Counted from the first letter of the stretch, positions 16,524 through 26,440 are shown. The stretch is 64,000 bases of DNA from Bradyrhizobium diazoefficiens (GCF_016612535.1 NZ_JAENXS010000002.1:2728001-2792000); one strand, 5' to 3'. Numbers and translations are program-made. The notes: a model not told the origin generated them from the sequence alone.

Positions 16524-16889
16524 ATGCGCCGAAATCATCTGATCGCAGCCGTGGGAATTTGCCTCGCCCTCATCGCCTATGCCACTTTGGCGAGGCTGGC
16601 GGGGAGGCCCGCGCTCATGGGCCATGCCGAGGCATACTGGGTCGTTGTCATCGAGCGCTTCAGTGCCTATGGGCTGTTAGGCTTTCTTCTGTCGTTCTTG
16701 CTCCCAGGACGGCTCGTTTTGGCGTGCTCACTTGTGCTGGCCGTCGCAATGGGGCTCGAATTGCTCCAGGCGCTGACGCCCGATCGCGACCCAGGTGTCC
16801 TGGACGTCCTGCAAAAGGCGTCAGGAGGCACCGTAGGCGTCATCCTTGCCCAGACGATCCTGGCCTTCTTGCCCAGGCCACCGTCGTAA
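16524..16889 (+). CDS. VanZ-like small membrane protein
   Basis: A 121-residue membrane protein with about four hydrophobic segments. The blocks ERFSAYGLLGFLLSF, GLELLQALTPDRDPGVLDVL and the Gly-rich final helix (KASGGTVGVILAQ) match VanZ-like proteins, where a conserved E-x2-Q and D-x3-D lie between the last helices. VanZ proteins are linked to glycopeptide tolerance in other bacteria, but in Proteobacteria the function is unknown. The start is ATG 16524. Convergent with the CHRD gene. Confidence 0.7.
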   Translation: MRRNHLIAAVGICLALIAYATLARLAGRPALMGHAEAYWVVVIERFSAYGLLGFLLSFLLPGRLVLACSLVLAVAMGLELLQALTPDRDPGVLDVLQKASGGTVGVILAQTILAFLPRPPS

Positions 16890-16942
16890 CGGAGACGGCT
16901 GCAGGCTGACCGGGAACGTCAACGAGCCGGGGATATCAGCGC

Positions 16943-17389
16943 CTACTTCATCATCTGTCCGCGCAGCTCGCCGCCCGGGTTCATGGCCGTGTGAATGTTC
17001 GCGTACCACTTTCCGGCCAGCAGATCCGTCGCCTGATTGTCGGTCAGGGTCGCGCTGCCCTGGATCGGGCTTTGGACGGTCTTGAACGGCAGCACGATGC
17101 CGGCGTTCTTGCCTGGCTCCACGGGGCCGTGGAAATGGGCCCCCAGCGCGGGGCCCGTCAGGCCGGCATAGGTGACCGTGTAGGTCAGGGTTTTGGTCTC
17201 GGAATCGTAGGTTGCTTCTGCCTTACCCGACCCGGTCGAGTTGTTAGGCGGCACCTCGCTACTGCCTTTGAGGTCGGCCTGCAGCTTCACGACCTCTGCG
17301 TTTGCCTTTGCGGCGGTCAGGACGACCAGCCCGCCCAGCATCGCCATCCCCAGCAGAGTCACGCAGACCCGATAGTTGGCTTTCCTCAT
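16943..17389 (-). CDS. Exported CHRD-domain protein
   Basis: A 148-residue periplasmic protein. A signal peptide (residues 1 to about 31, cleavage after AKANA) is followed by a CHRD domain: LKGSSEVPPNNSTGSGKAEA, LTYTVTYAGLTGPALGAHFH, the GPVEPGKNAGIVLPF block and the terminal ANIHTAMNPGGELRGQ. CHRD domains occur in chordin and in many bacterial exported proteins of unknown role; the conserved His and Pro-Gly-Gly-Glu motif are intact. A strong AGGAGGG site precedes the ATG. It is monocistronic. Confidence 0.9.
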   Translation of the reverse strand: MRKANYRVCVTLLGMAMLGGLVVLTAAKANAEVVKLQADLKGSSEVPPNNSTGSGKAEATYDSETKTLTYTVTYAGLTGPALGAHFHGPVEPGKNAGIVLPFKTVQSPIQGSATLTDNQATDLLAGKWYANIHTAMNPGGELRGQMMK

Positions 17390-17556
17390 CGCACCCTCCT
17401 GCGGGCTCTTTGGCCCGTCGCGGTTGGAACACCGACCCCAGCCGGAAATTCCGGATGCAGATTTATGCCTGATTCGGGACAGCCATCGCGGGAATCTCCG
17501 CGTCCTGTCACGCAGCCCTCTTGATCGCCCCTGATCGGGCGCCGCGGCCGGTAGGC

Positions 17557-17841
17557 TCAGGCTACCCCGCGCCTGCCATGGACCTCGTTCGGCGTCAGGA
17601 GTTCGGCCATCTGCCGATGCGTGGCCTGAAGCGCCTCGATGGCGCTATCGAGATCAAAATCCGACTCGCGGACAGAGGCAAAGAATTTGGCCGTCAACGC
17701 CAGGTCCAGCTTGACCCGCGTTGCACCATCGCGGCTTTTGCGACGGTCAAGTGACAGGTGAATGGCTCGCAACCTCGCCTCGCTGCTGCTGCAGTCACAG
17801 AGCGCGCCGAGCTCGTCATAGGTCATCCAGATCTGAGGCAT
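17557..17841 (-). CDS. Small conserved protein, 'MPQIWMTYDEL' family, copy 2
   Basis: A 94-residue paralogue of the protein at 7700-7984, exactly the same length. It shares MPQIWMTYDELGALCDCSSS with one or two changes, HLSLDRRKSRDGATRVKLDL and a C-terminal helix FDLDSAIEAL. The ATG at 17841 has GTGGGAAGAAC before it, matching copy 1. Upstream lies the conserved leader and then a GrlR-like gene on the same strand, so leader plus gene may form the distal part of a GrlR transcript. Function unknown. Confidence 0.68.
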   Translation of the reverse strand: MPQIWMTYDELGALCDCSSSEARLRAIHLSLDRRKSRDGATRVKLDLALTAKFFASVRESDFDLDSAIEALQATHRQMAELLTPNEVHGRRGVA

Positions 17842-17957
17842 GTTCTTCCCACCATTGCTGTCCGGCCGCAGACTAGGTTTTCATCTCTAAAAGCTTTGTT
17901 GTGCGCCGCTCGCGCGGCCCGCCTTCGCTGCAATAGCGTCAACGCCAGACTAAGGCG
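17842..17957 (-). promoter_or_regulatory. Conserved structured leader of the MPQIW gene, copy 2
   Basis: Counterpart of the block at 7985-8150. On the minus strand an outer stem pairs 17952-17957 with 17920-17925 (CGCCTT/AAGGCG), an inner stem pairs 17942-17947 with 17934-17939 and contains one G-U pair where copy 1 has A-U, and a second hairpin pairs GCCGC (17914-17918) with GCGGC (17905-17909) around a 4-base loop, where copy 1 has a different GCGCC/GGCGC stem. The GrlR-like stop codon lies in the outer stem. The retained pairing with changed bases argues for selection on the RNA fold. Confidence 0.5.
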
Positions 17958-18396
17958 CGGGAGGCCTGGAGGGCGCGAACGGATGACGCGGCCGCGACCG
18001 GTTGTCGAGCCCCTTGGGCAATTTGTCGGCATTGAGCTTCACGACCGCGCATTTGGGGTCTACTGCCGGCGCATCTTCCTGGCTGTAGATCAGCGTGCAC
18101 TCGAACTTGACCTCGGGCGCCTCCCTGGCCGTTCCGGAGCAGGTCGCCACCGCGCCGCTGCACACGCCCGAGAGATTGACCTCGACCTCGTCTGGACCGA
18201 ACACGCTCGCACCGCCCTCGGCATGCCGTTTCACGGTCAGCACGGCCGTGAAGCGTTGCTGGTCGACCTGGTAAGAGCCGCCATAGGTGAAAAAGCTGTC
18301 GCGACCCGCGATCCGTCCCTCGATCAAATCCACGAGGCCAGTGCCTTGGCCACGCGGGGTCCGAAACCAGGCAGCGTATTTGCCGTCTCTCAGCAT
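17950..18396 (-). CDS. GrlR-family (T3SS regulator-like) protein
   Basis: About 148 residues. The N-terminal two thirds follow the GrlR-type beta-barrel pattern: LRDGKYAAWFRTPRGQGTGL, VDLIEGRIAGRDSFFTYGGS and FTAVLTVKRHAEGG. GrlR proteins were described as negative regulators of type III secretion in enteropathogens; related proteins in soil bacteria lack a known role, and no secretion genes are adjacent. Four cysteines (VCSGAVATCSG, FECTL, KCAVV) lie in the second half. I start at ATG 18396 (GGA 8 nt before it; an ATG at 18405 is possible). The Arg/Pro-rich tail (NRSRPRHPFAPSRPPAP) is the part duplicated, as a truncated copy, near 8150. Confidence 0.6.
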   Translation of the reverse strand: MLRDGKYAAWFRTPRGQGTGLVDLIEGRIAGRDSFFTYGGSYQVDQQRFTAVLTVKRHAEGGASVFGPDEVEVNLSGVCSGAVATCSGTAREAPEVKFECTLIYSQEDAPAVDPKCAVVKLNADKLPKGLDNRSRPRHPFAPSRPPAP

Positions 18397-18546
18397 GAAA
18401 AACATCCGTCGTAAAATTCACTGGTATTTGCGGCCAATTCTGGGGCGCGACAATGGCCGATGCGGCGCGTATTCCGCCACGGTTAACGCCCTGCAAAGCC
18501 AATTGGTCAAATTACCAACCCCGCAGACGCGGCGTCGGCAGCAAAC

Positions 18547-20265
18547 TCAAAACAATTCTATGCCGTCATCCGCAGGCTCGATCGCCTCGACCCGGCGGGC
18601 GGCGGCGGTCGACGAAAGCCCGAGGGTCCGCAAAAATTCCCGGTGGACGTCGCGCTCGCGCTCCATCGTATAGCGCGCGAAAATATCGTCGAGCAGCACC
18701 TCGTCCTGTGGCTGTGGCCGATGCGTGCCGGCGTTGGCCGTCTCCAGGCGCGCAGCGACGGTGGGCAGTGCCGCAGAAGATTCGCCAAGCGAGTTCATCA
18801 GGCCTTGCGCCGAATTCATCAGGCCTTCGAACTCGGCGCCTTCATCGACGAGCCGGCTCATCAGCTTGCCCAGTCGTTCATTGCCGGCTTCGACCTCGCG
18901 TAACGCCTGGAGGATCTGCGGCTCGAGCTTGGCGAGTTGCCTGGGATCGCCCTGGACGCGGAGCTCCTTCAATTCGTTGGCGGATCGCTCGATGCCGTCG
19001 AGCACCGGCCTGAGGCGCCCGGCGCCCGCCGAGACCTGGTCGGCGGTCGCCTTGAGCTCGTTGGCAATGACGACGAAGGCGCTGCCGCGACTGCCGAGAT
19101 GGCTCGCCTTGAGGCCCGCGTTCATGCCGATCAGCGTGATATCGACCGTCGCTTCGGCCAAGCCCGCGATGGCCTGACGGAATTTCACCAGCGTATCCTC
19201 GACGACCGCCAGCGCCTCGTCGACCGAGCGACCGGCGCTCTCGCAGGTGGCGATCAGGGTCGAGGCCTGTGCCAGTGTCTGCTTGATGCGAGTCAGGAAC
19301 GACGACGAGCCGTTCTCGGCGCCGAACAGCGCGCGGCCGTGACCGACGATGCCACCCGCATCACTGAGGATCGCCGACAGCGCCCGGATGATCTGGCCGA
19401 TGTCACCGCCGAACTCGCGCTGCGCGTCCCTGAGCTGGGCCGCCTGCAACTGGCGGATCGCATGTGCGCCGTCTTCGCTTACGACCTGCTCCGGGACGAG
19501 ACTCGGCGTCGGGCCGGATGAAAGGCGCAAGCCGCAACAGACATGTTCGAGGCGTTGTCGCGTGCTGTCGCCGGCCTGCAAGGAAATGATCGCGACGCCA
19601 ACCGCCTCGGCGATCTTCCGCGTACTGCCGCTGGCGAGATCGGCGAGATGGCTGCTCTTGCTGCGCTGGTCGCGCAGGCCGGAATAGGCCCCTCCCAGTT
19701 CGGCGCTCTCGGCGAGCAGCTGATCGCCATAGCGGCTCTCGAACTCCTTCTGCCGGCCGGATGCGGTGGCGACCGCGTCCGATAGGCGCTGCTGGTCCCG
19801 CGCGCACCCCTCGATCGAGCCCTGCACGGCTTTGCCGAGGTCGTAAGCCTCCTGCGTGAAGGCGAGAAAACCCTCGCGATCGCCGTCGAGCGAGGCTGCC
19901 TCGATCCGCGCGCTACGCGCGATGATGGTGATCATCCCGATGTGCTTGAACAGCGGCTTCAGCAGCGAGGACGCCGCTGTCGTGCTGTTGCCGATCGTCG
20001 CCAGCAGGGCGCTCTCGGCCGGCAGCGCTCGCGCCAGATCGCTCAGCCGCGCGGCGATCTCCTGCAGCGCGGTCGCGGCGCCCTCGATCTCCGTACCGGA
20101 GAGTTCGCCGGATAGCGTCGCGAGGCCCTGATTCAGTTCCTTGAAGATGGTGTGGCCGCGACCGAGCTCATGACCAACGCGCGCGAACACGTCCTCGATG
20201 CGCGACGAGACGTCCTCGACCGCAGCGATCGCGTCCGTCAAATTGCTGGCCGGAAGAATCGACAT
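18547..20265 (-). CDS. Soluble MCP-like chemotaxis protein, last gene of the che operon
   Basis: A 572-residue all-helical protein without transmembrane helices or HAMP. Two separate segments resemble the signalling tip of methyl-accepting chemotaxis proteins: ITIIARSARIEAASLDGDRE (about residues 113-132) and ITLIGMNAGLKASHLGSRGS (about residues 371-390), each followed by a phrase like the tip's GFAVVA..V (EGFLAFTQEAYDL; AFVVIANELKATAD). The Gln/Asn positions of true tips are degenerate. It lies 5 bp downstream of cheB and is transcribed with it. It probably interacts with CheA/CheW or sequesters them; I do not recognise a described family. Confidence 0.65.
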   Translation of the reverse strand: MSILPASNLTDAIAAVEDVSSRIEDVFARVGHELGRGHTIFKELNQGLATLSGELSGTEIEGAATALQEIAARLSDLARALPAESALLATIGNSTTAASSLLKPLFKHIGMITIIARSARIEAASLDGDREGFLAFTQEAYDLGKAVQGSIEGCARDQQRLSDAVATASGRQKEFESRYGDQLLAESAELGGAYSGLRDQRSKSSHLADLASGSTRKIAEAVGVAIISLQAGDSTRQRLEHVCCGLRLSSGPTPSLVPEQVVSEDGAHAIRQLQAAQLRDAQREFGGDIGQIIRALSAILSDAGGIVGHGRALFGAENGSSSFLTRIKQTLAQASTLIATCESAGRSVDEALAVVEDTLVKFRQAIAGLAEATVDITLIGMNAGLKASHLGSRGSAFVVIANELKATADQVSAGAGRLRPVLDGIERSANELKELRVQGDPRQLAKLEPQILQALREVEAGNERLGKLMSRLVDEGAEFEGLMNSAQGLMNSLGESSAALPTVAARLETANAGTHRPQPQDEVLLDDIFARYTMERERDVHREFLRTLGLSSTAAARRVEAIEPADDGIELF

Positions 20266-20270
20266 TGCAA

Positions 20271-21362
20271 TCAGCCCACCGCCGCTGCGTGTCCAGCCTG
20301 ATACCAGAGCATGATCTCGCGCGGGATGTGGTTCAACGAGACCACCTTCTCGACCCCACCATGGGCGATGGCTTCCTTGGGCATGCCGAACACCACGCAG
20401 CTCTCTTCGTCCTGCGCGCGGGTCGAGGCGCCGAGTTTGCGCATCTCCAGCATGCCGCGCGCGCCGTCATCGCCCATGCCGGTCATGATGACACCGAGCG
20501 CGTTGGCGCCGGCATGCTGGGCGGCCGAGCGAAACAGCACGTCGACGGACGGCCGATGCCGCGACACCGGCGGGCCGTCCTTGATCGCGACCTGATAGCG
20601 CAAGCCGATGCGCTGGAGCAGCATGTGCCGCGCGCCTGGCGCGATATAGGCGCAGCCGGGCAGCACCGGCTCGCCATCCTCGGCCTCCTTCACCCCGATC
20701 TGGCAGATGCTGTCGAGACGCTTGGCGAAGGCGGCGGTGAAGCCTGCCGGCATGTGCTGGACGATCAGGATGGGAGGACAGTGCGCCGGCAGCATCTCGA
20801 GCACGTCGTTGAGCGCTTCCGTTCCTCCCGTCGATGCACCGATGCACACGATGCGCTCCGTCGTCGGCCGCACCTTGCCCTGCACCGGCGGCGGGATAAT
20901 GGCGTCAGCGGTCAATTTCTTCTCGATGACCCGCCGCTCCGTGCGCGGACGCACCCGGGCACGTGCCGCCGACTTCACGGATTCACGCAACCGTGTGGAG
21001 CATTCGAGCAGCGCCTGCCGCGTGTCGATCTTCGGCTTGGGGACGATATCGACGGCGCCGGCCTCGAACGCCTCGAACATCACGTTCGAGCCTTCCTCGG
21101 TCAGCGAGGAACAGATAATCACCGGGATGGGGCGCTGCGCCATGATCTTGCGCAGGAACGTCATGCCGTCCATGCGCGGCATTTCCAGGTCGAGGATCAT
21201 GACATCGGGGATTTCATTCTGGAGGCGGCGCGCGGCCGCAAACGGATCGGAGGCCGTTCCCATCACCTCGATGTCGGGATCGTCGTTGAGGATCGTCTGC
21301 AGGATTTGGCGAACCGACGCCGAATCGTCCACGATCAGTACGCGAACTTTCTCCTTCGGCAT
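20271..21362 (-). CDS. cheB: Chemotaxis response regulator methylesterase CheB
   Basis: Removes methyl groups from (and deamidates) chemoreceptors. The 363 residues comprise an N-terminal receiver (VLIVDDSAS; phospho-acceptor in [16 protein letters not shown], about Asp 57; SSLTEEG; PKP with the conserved Lys) and a C-terminal methylesterase with the catalytic Ser in [10 protein letters not shown], His in VQHMPAGFT and Asp in [10 protein letters not shown]. The length is normal. It follows cheR by 16 bp in the same operon. Receiver phosphorylation by the operon's CheA is expected. Confidence 0.95.
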   Translation of the reverse strand: MPKEKVRVLIVDDSASVRQILQTILNDDPDIEVMGTASDPFAAARRLQNEIPDVMILDLEMPRMDGMTFLRKIMAQRPIPVIICSSLTEEGSNVMFEAFEAGAVDIVPKPKIDTRQALLECSTRLRESVKSAARARVRPRTERRVIEKKLTADAIIPPPVQGKVRPTTERIVCIGASTGGTEALNDVLEMLPAHCPPILIVQHMPAGFTAAFAKRLDSICQIGVKEAEDGEPVLPGCAYIAPGARHMLLQRIGLRYQVAIKDGPPVSRHRPSVDVLFRSAAQHAGANALGVIMTGMGDDGARGMLEMRKLGASTRAQDEESCVVFGMPKEAIAHGGVEKVVSLNHIPREIMLWYQAGHAAAVG

Positions 21363-21378
21363 CTCGGCGGCGCTCCAA

Positions 21379-22233
21379 TCAGACCTGGAAAATGGTGGGC
21401 TGAACCTGCTTCAGACCCGGCACGGCACTGTGAATCATCGACTCGGAATGTCCGACCAGCAGATAGCCGCCCGGCCGCAAATGCCTGCAAAGTTGCTCGA
21501 CGACTTTACGCTGGGTCGGCTTGTCGAAGTAAATCAACACATTACGGCAGAAAATCATATCGACGTCGCGGTCGACGGGATAAGACGAATCCATCAGATT
21601 CATCCGCATGAAATGCGTCATGCGCCGCAATTCCGGCGCCACCCGTACCTCACCGCGCGACCTGTCCCGCGACGACAGGAAGTATCGCTTGACGAAATGT
21701 TCCGGCACAGGCGCGAGCACGTCACGTGTGTAGATCGCACTCTTGGCGAGGCGTAGCACCGCAGTCGAGATGTCGGTTCCAAGGATGCGGTACTGAAACC
21801 GTGATCCGCTCCGCGTCATGTCGTCCAGCACCATCGCGGTGGTGTAGGCTTCCATGCCGGTCGAGCTCGCCGAGCTCCAGACCTTCAGGTTCGCGTTCCT
21901 GCGCCCATGCGACTTGAGCAAGGCCGGAACGGCGACGTCCCGCATGAAGGTGAAATGCTGCGGCTCCCGAAAGAAGTCGGTCTTGTTGGTCGTCACCACA
22001 TCGATCAGATGGGTGAGCTCGGTGTCGAAATGTTCGGCCCCGAACAGGTTGTCGACATATTCGTTCAAGTCGGAAAACTTCAGCGCACGCACGCGCTTGT
22101 GCAAGCGCCCCTCCAGCATCAGCCGCTTGCCCTGCGGCAGCTTGATGCCGACTTGGCCCTCGATCAATTCGGCAATGGTCCGGAAATGACGGTCCGACAG
22201 ATGCACGGCCGTATCCTGCAAGGCGGGCATCAT
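21379..22233 (-). CDS. cheR: Chemotaxis protein methyltransferase CheR
   Basis: SAM-dependent methyltransferase for glutamates of chemoreceptors. 284 residues: an N-terminal alpha domain (about 10-80, [20 protein letters not shown]), then the SAM-binding domain with [17 protein letters not shown] (Gly-rich SAM loop), [20 protein letters not shown] and the C-terminal [11 protein letters not shown]. All family blocks are intact. Located between mcp and cheB in the operon; the 141-bp gap upstream is the largest in the cluster and could hold an internal promoter. Confidence 0.95.
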   Translation of the reverse strand: MMPALQDTAVHLSDRHFRTIAELIEGQVGIKLPQGKRLMLEGRLHKRVRALKFSDLNEYVDNLFGAEHFDTELTHLIDVVTTNKTDFFREPQHFTFMRDVAVPALLKSHGRRNANLKVWSSASSTGMEAYTTAMVLDDMTRSGSRFQYRILGTDISTAVLRLAKSAIYTRDVLAPVPEHFVKRYFLSSRDRSRGEVRVAPELRRMTHFMRMNLMDSSYPVDRDVDMIFCRNVLIYFDKPTQRKVVEQLCRHLRPGGYLLVGHSESMIHSAVPGLKQVQPTIFQV

Positions 22234-22374
22234 GGCCGCCAGCCCCGGCCCTGAAGGCCCGCATGCAATGAATGTCGGGCCAAACGGGCCATCTCTCGGA
22301 TCCTACGCGTTTATACGACAAGAGAACTAGGATAGGTCCGCCTCATGGGCGGGTGGACCTATCCCTGGAAAGTC

Positions 22375-24177
22375 TCAGCGCTGAAAGTCGGCGTCCCGAT
22401 CGTCCTCACCGTCGTTCATGTCGAAAGCGAAGCCGCCACCACCCGCGGCCCTGATGGCGCGCGCCGGCTTGGCCTGCGGCTTCTTGGCGGGACGCTCGAC
22501 GGCCACCATGGTCGCTGCCTTGGTGCGGAGCTGATTGACGGCCCGGTCGATCGGCGTCGGCGCATGGCTCTTTGCGCCATGCTCGATGCGGAAATAGGCG
22601 ATCGTAGACTGGAGCTGCTCGGCCTGCGAAGCGAGCTCCTCCGAGGTCGAAGACACCTCTTCGGAGGCACTGGCGTTCTGCTGACCGACCTTGTCGAGCT
22701 GCTGGATCGCCTGGTTGATCTGAGCCGAGCCGACGTCCTGCTCGCGACAGGCCGCAGTGATCTCTTCGACGAGTTCTGCCGTCTTCTTGATGTCCGGAAC
22801 GAGCTTGGCCAGCATCGAGCCCGCCTCCTGCGCCACCTTGACGGTCTCCACCGAGAGTGTGCCGATCTCGGCGGCCGCCGCCTGGCTGCGCTCGGCGAGC
22901 TTACGTACTTCGGACGCAACCACCGCAAAGCCCTTGCCATGCTCGCCGGCGCGCGCGGCTTCGACCGCCGCGTTCAGGGCGAGAAGATCGGTCTGGCGCG
23001 CGATCTCCTGCACGATCGTGATCTTCTCCGCGATGGTCTGCATCGCATTGACGGCACGCCCGACCGCCGCACCGCTGGCCTCGGCGTCCTTGGCAGACTG
23101 CGCAGCGATCTTCTCGGTCTGGTTGGCGTTGTCGGCGTTCTGCTTCACGTTCGAGGCCATCTCCTCCATCGAGGAAGATGCTTCTTCCGCCGAGGAGGCC
23201 TGCTCGGTCGCGCCCTGTGAGAGCTGCTCGGCGCTCGCCGAGAGCTCCTGGCTGCCGGCGGAGACGTTCTGTGCAGCAGTCAGGGCTTCCGACACGATCT
23301 GCCGGAGCTTCTCCACCATGCGCTCGAGCGCGAGCCCGAGCGTGTCCTTGTCCGACAGCGGCTTGGCTTCCGCCGTGAGGTCGCCCTGCGCGATCTGGTT
23401 GGCGACCGCCGCGGTGGTATTCAGGTTCACCGTCATCGCGTTCAGCGACTTGATGAGATCTCCGATCTCGTCATTGCTGGAGGCATGGATCTTGTGGCTG
23501 AGATCGCCAATCGCGACCGCATCGGCAAGGCCGACGGCGCTCGCAAGAGAGCGGCTGATGTTGATCGCGATCCACGTGGCGGCAACGGCCGCGATCACCA
23601 GCGACGCGAGTACCAGGCTGATCAGCATCAGTTCCGCACGACTGCCATCCTGCCGTGCCTGCTCGGCTTCGTCCGCCATCGCCTTCTTGACGTAGACGAC
23701 GTAGGCATTGGCGGCCTCCATCGCATCGGCGACCACCTTGCGGCCCTCGTGGACCGAGCGGTCCGTCGCCTTGGCCTTGTCCGTCCTTGCCAGCCTGACG
23801 GTTTCGTCCTCATAGGCATTCATCTTGGCATAGGCCGTGGCAAAGCCATCCATCATCTTCTTGCCGCTGTCGCTCGCGGCCGCATAAATCTCGTCCTTGG
23901 ATTTCAGGAGAGCCTCGCGGACCTTCGCCAGGTCAGCGGCAAATTGGTCATACTCGGCGTCGGACGCCAGGATCGCGTTCTTTTCGGCCCGAACCTGCGC
24001 CAGAATACTCTTCTCGAGCTCAGCGGCCTTCTCCATACGGCCCGCGCGCGCGACCAGATGTTCGGCCGTTCCGACCATATCGGTGAGCTTCAGGTAACCG
24101 ACCGCACCGGCGATCATGGACAGCAGGATGACGACGCCGAAGGCGCTGGCAAGCTTGGCTTTGACGGTAAATCGCAT
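22375..24177 (-). CDS. Methyl-accepting chemotaxis protein with two HAMP segments
   Basis: A 600-residue transmembrane chemoreceptor. TM1 is about residues 10-28, a periplasmic four-helix-type sensor (about 30-190) contains the [16 protein letters not shown] stretch shared with the neighbouring MCP, TM2 is about 191-211, then a HAMP ([20 protein letters not shown]) and a second HAMP-like segment ([20 protein letters not shown]). The signalling domain has the canonical tip ([20 protein letters not shown]). The C-terminus ends [13 protein letters not shown], not a NWETF pentapeptide, so CheR tethering may differ. The second half is nearly identical at DNA level to the MCP at 24743-26440. Confidence 0.93.
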   Translation of the reverse strand: MRFTVKAKLASAFGVVILLSMIAGAVGYLKLTDMVGTAEHLVARAGRMEKAAELEKSILAQVRAEKNAILASDAEYDQFAADLAKVREALLKSKDEIYAAASDSGKKMMDGFATAYAKMNAYEDETVRLARTDKAKATDRSVHEGRKVVADAMEAANAYVVYVKKAMADEAEQARQDGSRAELMLISLVLASLVIAAVAATWIAINISRSLASAVGLADAVAIGDLSHKIHASSNDEIGDLIKSLNAMTVNLNTTAAVANQIAQGDLTAEAKPLSDKDTLGLALERMVEKLRQIVSEALTAAQNVSAGSQELSASAEQLSQGATEQASSAEEASSSMEEMASNVKQNADNANQTEKIAAQSAKDAEASGAAVGRAVNAMQTIAEKITIVQEIARQTDLLALNAAVEAARAGEHGKGFAVVASEVRKLAERSQAAAAEIGTLSVETVKVAQEAGSMLAKLVPDIKKTAELVEEITAACREQDVGSAQINQAIQQLDKVGQQNASASEEVSSTSEELASQAEQLQSTIAYFRIEHGAKSHAPTPIDRAVNQLRTKAATMVAVERPAKKPQAKPARAIRAAGGGGFAFDMNDGEDDRDADFQR

Positions 24178-24235
24178 GATGTATTCTCAAAGTTCTGGAT
24201 TGATGTTGCTTACGCTTGCTGCACAAAAACTAAGA

Positions 24236-24706
24236 TCAGGCGGCGCGAGGCGCTTCGCCCGGTAGCTCGTCATTCGCCATCAGCTTGGCGAGATCGAAGA
24301 TAACGACGAATTTCTCGCCCTTGCGGCCGATGCCGGCGGCATAGTCGGACTGCCATTTGCCTCCGACCTCGGGGATGGGCTCGATCGCACTCTCGTCGAT
24401 GTCGGTGACCTCGAACACGCAATCGGCGACGAAGCCGACGCCGGCCAACCGGCCCTTCATCGGCACGTCGAGGATGATGATACGCGTCGCTTCGGTCGCC
24501 GCCGCGGCCGGCAGGCCAAGCTTGGTCCGGAGATCCACGATCGGGTAGCCCGCGCCGCGCACGTCGATCATGCCGAGCAAGAAGTTCGGCGCATGCGGCA
24601 GGCGCGAGATCGGCCGCATGTCGAGAATTTCCCGCACATTGCGGATCGAAATGCCGAACGTCTCGCCGGCGAGCCCGAGCGTCAGATATTGCGAGGTTGC
24701 GGCCAT
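24236..24706 (-). CDS. cheW: Chemotaxis adaptor CheW (first copy)
   Basis: A 156-residue CheW scaffold that couples receptors to CheA. Typical blocks are YLTLGLAGETFGISIRNVRE, LDMRPISRLPHAP, the ILGMIDVRGAGYPIVDLR-type segment and a C-terminal VVIFDLAKLM. It sits between the two mcp genes and is shorter by two residues than the second CheW (26478-26942), from which it diverges clearly in sequence; two CheW types in one operon suggest each partners a receptor subset or position. Confidence 0.93.
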   Translation of the reverse strand: MAATSQYLTLGLAGETFGISIRNVREILDMRPISRLPHAPNFLLGMIDVRGAGYPIVDLRTKLGLPAAAATEATRIIILDVPMKGRLAGVGFVADCVFEVTDIDESAIEPIPEVGGKWQSDYAAGIGRKGEKFVVIFDLAKLMANDELPGEAPRAA

Positions 24707-24742
24707 GATGCAGTCCAGGAGTCAGATGATTTCAATCAGCGT

Positions 24743-26440
24743 TCAGCGCTGGAATTCGGCGTCGCGATCGTCTTCGCCGTCGTTCATGTCGAAGGCGAAG
24801 CCGCCGCCGCCGGCCGCCTTCACCGCACGCGCCGGTTTGCGTGCCGGTGCGGGCTTCTTCGCACCGCGGTCGGCCGCCGCCATATGCGCGGCCTTGGCGC
24901 GGAGCTGACCGACGGCATGATCGATCTGTACCGGTGCGGCCCGCTCGCCGCGACCGGCATTCTCGATCCGGAAGAACGAGATGGTCGACTGGAGCTGATC
25001 GGCTTGCGAGGCCAGCTCTTCCGAGGTCGAGGACACTTGCTCGGAGGCACTGGCATTCTGCTGGCCGACCTTGTCGAGCTGCTGGATTGCCTGGTTGATC
25101 TGGGCCGAGCCGACGTCCTGCTCACGGCAAGCCGCGGTGATTTCCTGGACCAGTTCGGCGGTCTTCTTAATGTCGGGCACGAGCTTCGACAGCATGTCGC
25201 CGGCTTCCTGCGCGACCTTCACGGTCTCGCTCGATAGTGTGCCAATGTCGGCCGCAGCAGCCTGGCTGCGCTCTGCAAGCTTGCGCACTTCGGAGGCCAC
25301 CACTGCAAAGCCCCTGCCGTGCTCGCCGGCGCGCGCGGCTTCGACCGCCGCGTTCAGGGCGAGAAGATCGGTCTGACGCGCGATCTCCTGCACGATGGTG
25401 ATCTTCTCCGCGATGGTCTGCATCGCCTGGACGGCGCGGCCGACGGCAACGCCGCTGGCTTCGGCGTCCTTGGCAGACTGCGCAGCGATCTTCTCGGTCT
25501 GGTTGGCGTTATCGGCGTTCTGCTTCACGTTCGAGGCCATCTCCTCCATCGAGGAAGATGCTTCTTCCGCCGAGGAGGCCTGCTCGGTCGCGCCCTGTGA
25601 GAGCTGCTCGGCGCTCGCCGAGAGCTCCTGACTGCCGGCGGAGACGTTCTGCGCCGCGGTCAATGCCTCCTGAACGATCTGCTGGAGCTTCTGGACCATC
25701 AAGTTCAGCGATTTGACGAGATCGCCGATCTCGTCATTGCTGGAGATATTGATCGTCTGGCTGAGATCGCCAGCGGCCACCGCGCCAGCGAGATTGACTG
25801 CGCGGCTGAGCGAACGGCTGATCGAAATCGAAATCCACAGGGCCGCGACGACCGCGACCACGAGCGAGACCCCGAGCAGCGTCATCAGCAGGAACTGCGC
25901 CTGGTGTCCCTCTTCTTTCGACTCGACGGCCTGCTCGGCCATCTGCTTCTTGGTGTTCTCGACATAAGTGCCCATGGACTCGAGCGCTTCGTTCACGACC
26001 TTGCGACCCTCGTTGGTCGAACGCTCGGTCGCCTTGGCCTTGTCGGTCTTCGCAAGACGGATCGTCTCTTCCTGGTAGGCATTCATCTTGGTGTAGGCCA
26101 CGGCAAAACCGTCGAGCAGCTTCCTGCCGGCCTCGCTCGCCAACGCGTAAACTTCGTCCTTGGTCTTGAGGGCGGACTCGCGCCGCTTGGCAGCGTTGGC
26201 CGCAGCCTGCTCGACCTCGCTCTCGTTGCCGATGATGGCGTTCTTTTCCGCACGAAGCTGGAGGAGAATGTCCTTTTCGACTTCGGTCGCCTTCTCCATG
26301 CGCTTAGCGCGCAGGACCATGTTGTCGGCGGTCGCCATCATATCGCCGAGCTTCATGTAGGCGACGCCGCCGGCAACCATTGACAGGACGATGACCAGGC
26401 CGAATGCACTGGCAAGCTTTGCCTTGACCGTAAATCTCAT
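24743..26440 (-). CDS. Methyl-accepting chemotaxis protein with one HAMP segment
   Basis: A 565-residue receptor with the same architecture as the one at 22375-24177 but lacking its second HAMP-like segment (the 35-residue difference in length). TM1 about 10-28, periplasmic sensor, TM2 about 191-212, a HAMP ([20 protein letters not shown]), then [12 protein letters not shown] leading into the signalling domain with [20 protein letters not shown]. The tail [16 protein letters not shown] differs from the other MCP's by one residue. The sensor halves diverge more than the signalling halves, which suggests gene conversion or selection on the signalling part. Confidence 0.93.
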   Translation of the reverse strand: MRFTVKAKLASAFGLVIVLSMVAGGVAYMKLGDMMATADNMVLRAKRMEKATEVEKDILLQLRAEKNAIIGNESEVEQAAANAAKRRESALKTKDEVYALASEAGRKLLDGFAVAYTKMNAYQEETIRLAKTDKAKATERSTNEGRKVVNEALESMGTYVENTKKQMAEQAVESKEEGHQAQFLLMTLLGVSLVVAVVAALWISISISRSLSRAVNLAGAVAAGDLSQTINISSNDEIGDLVKSLNLMVQKLQQIVQEALTAAQNVSAGSQELSASAEQLSQGATEQASSAEEASSSMEEMASNVKQNADNANQTEKIAAQSAKDAEASGVAVGRAVQAMQTIAEKITIVQEIARQTDLLALNAAVEAARAGEHGRGFAVVASEVRKLAERSQAAAADIGTLSSETVKVAQEAGDMLSKLVPDIKKTAELVQEITAACREQDVGSAQINQAIQQLDKVGQQNASASEQVSSTSEELASQADQLQSTISFFRIENAGRGERAAPVQIDHAVGQLRAKAAHMAAADRGAKKPAPARKPARAVKAAGGGGFAFDMNDGEDDRDAEFQR

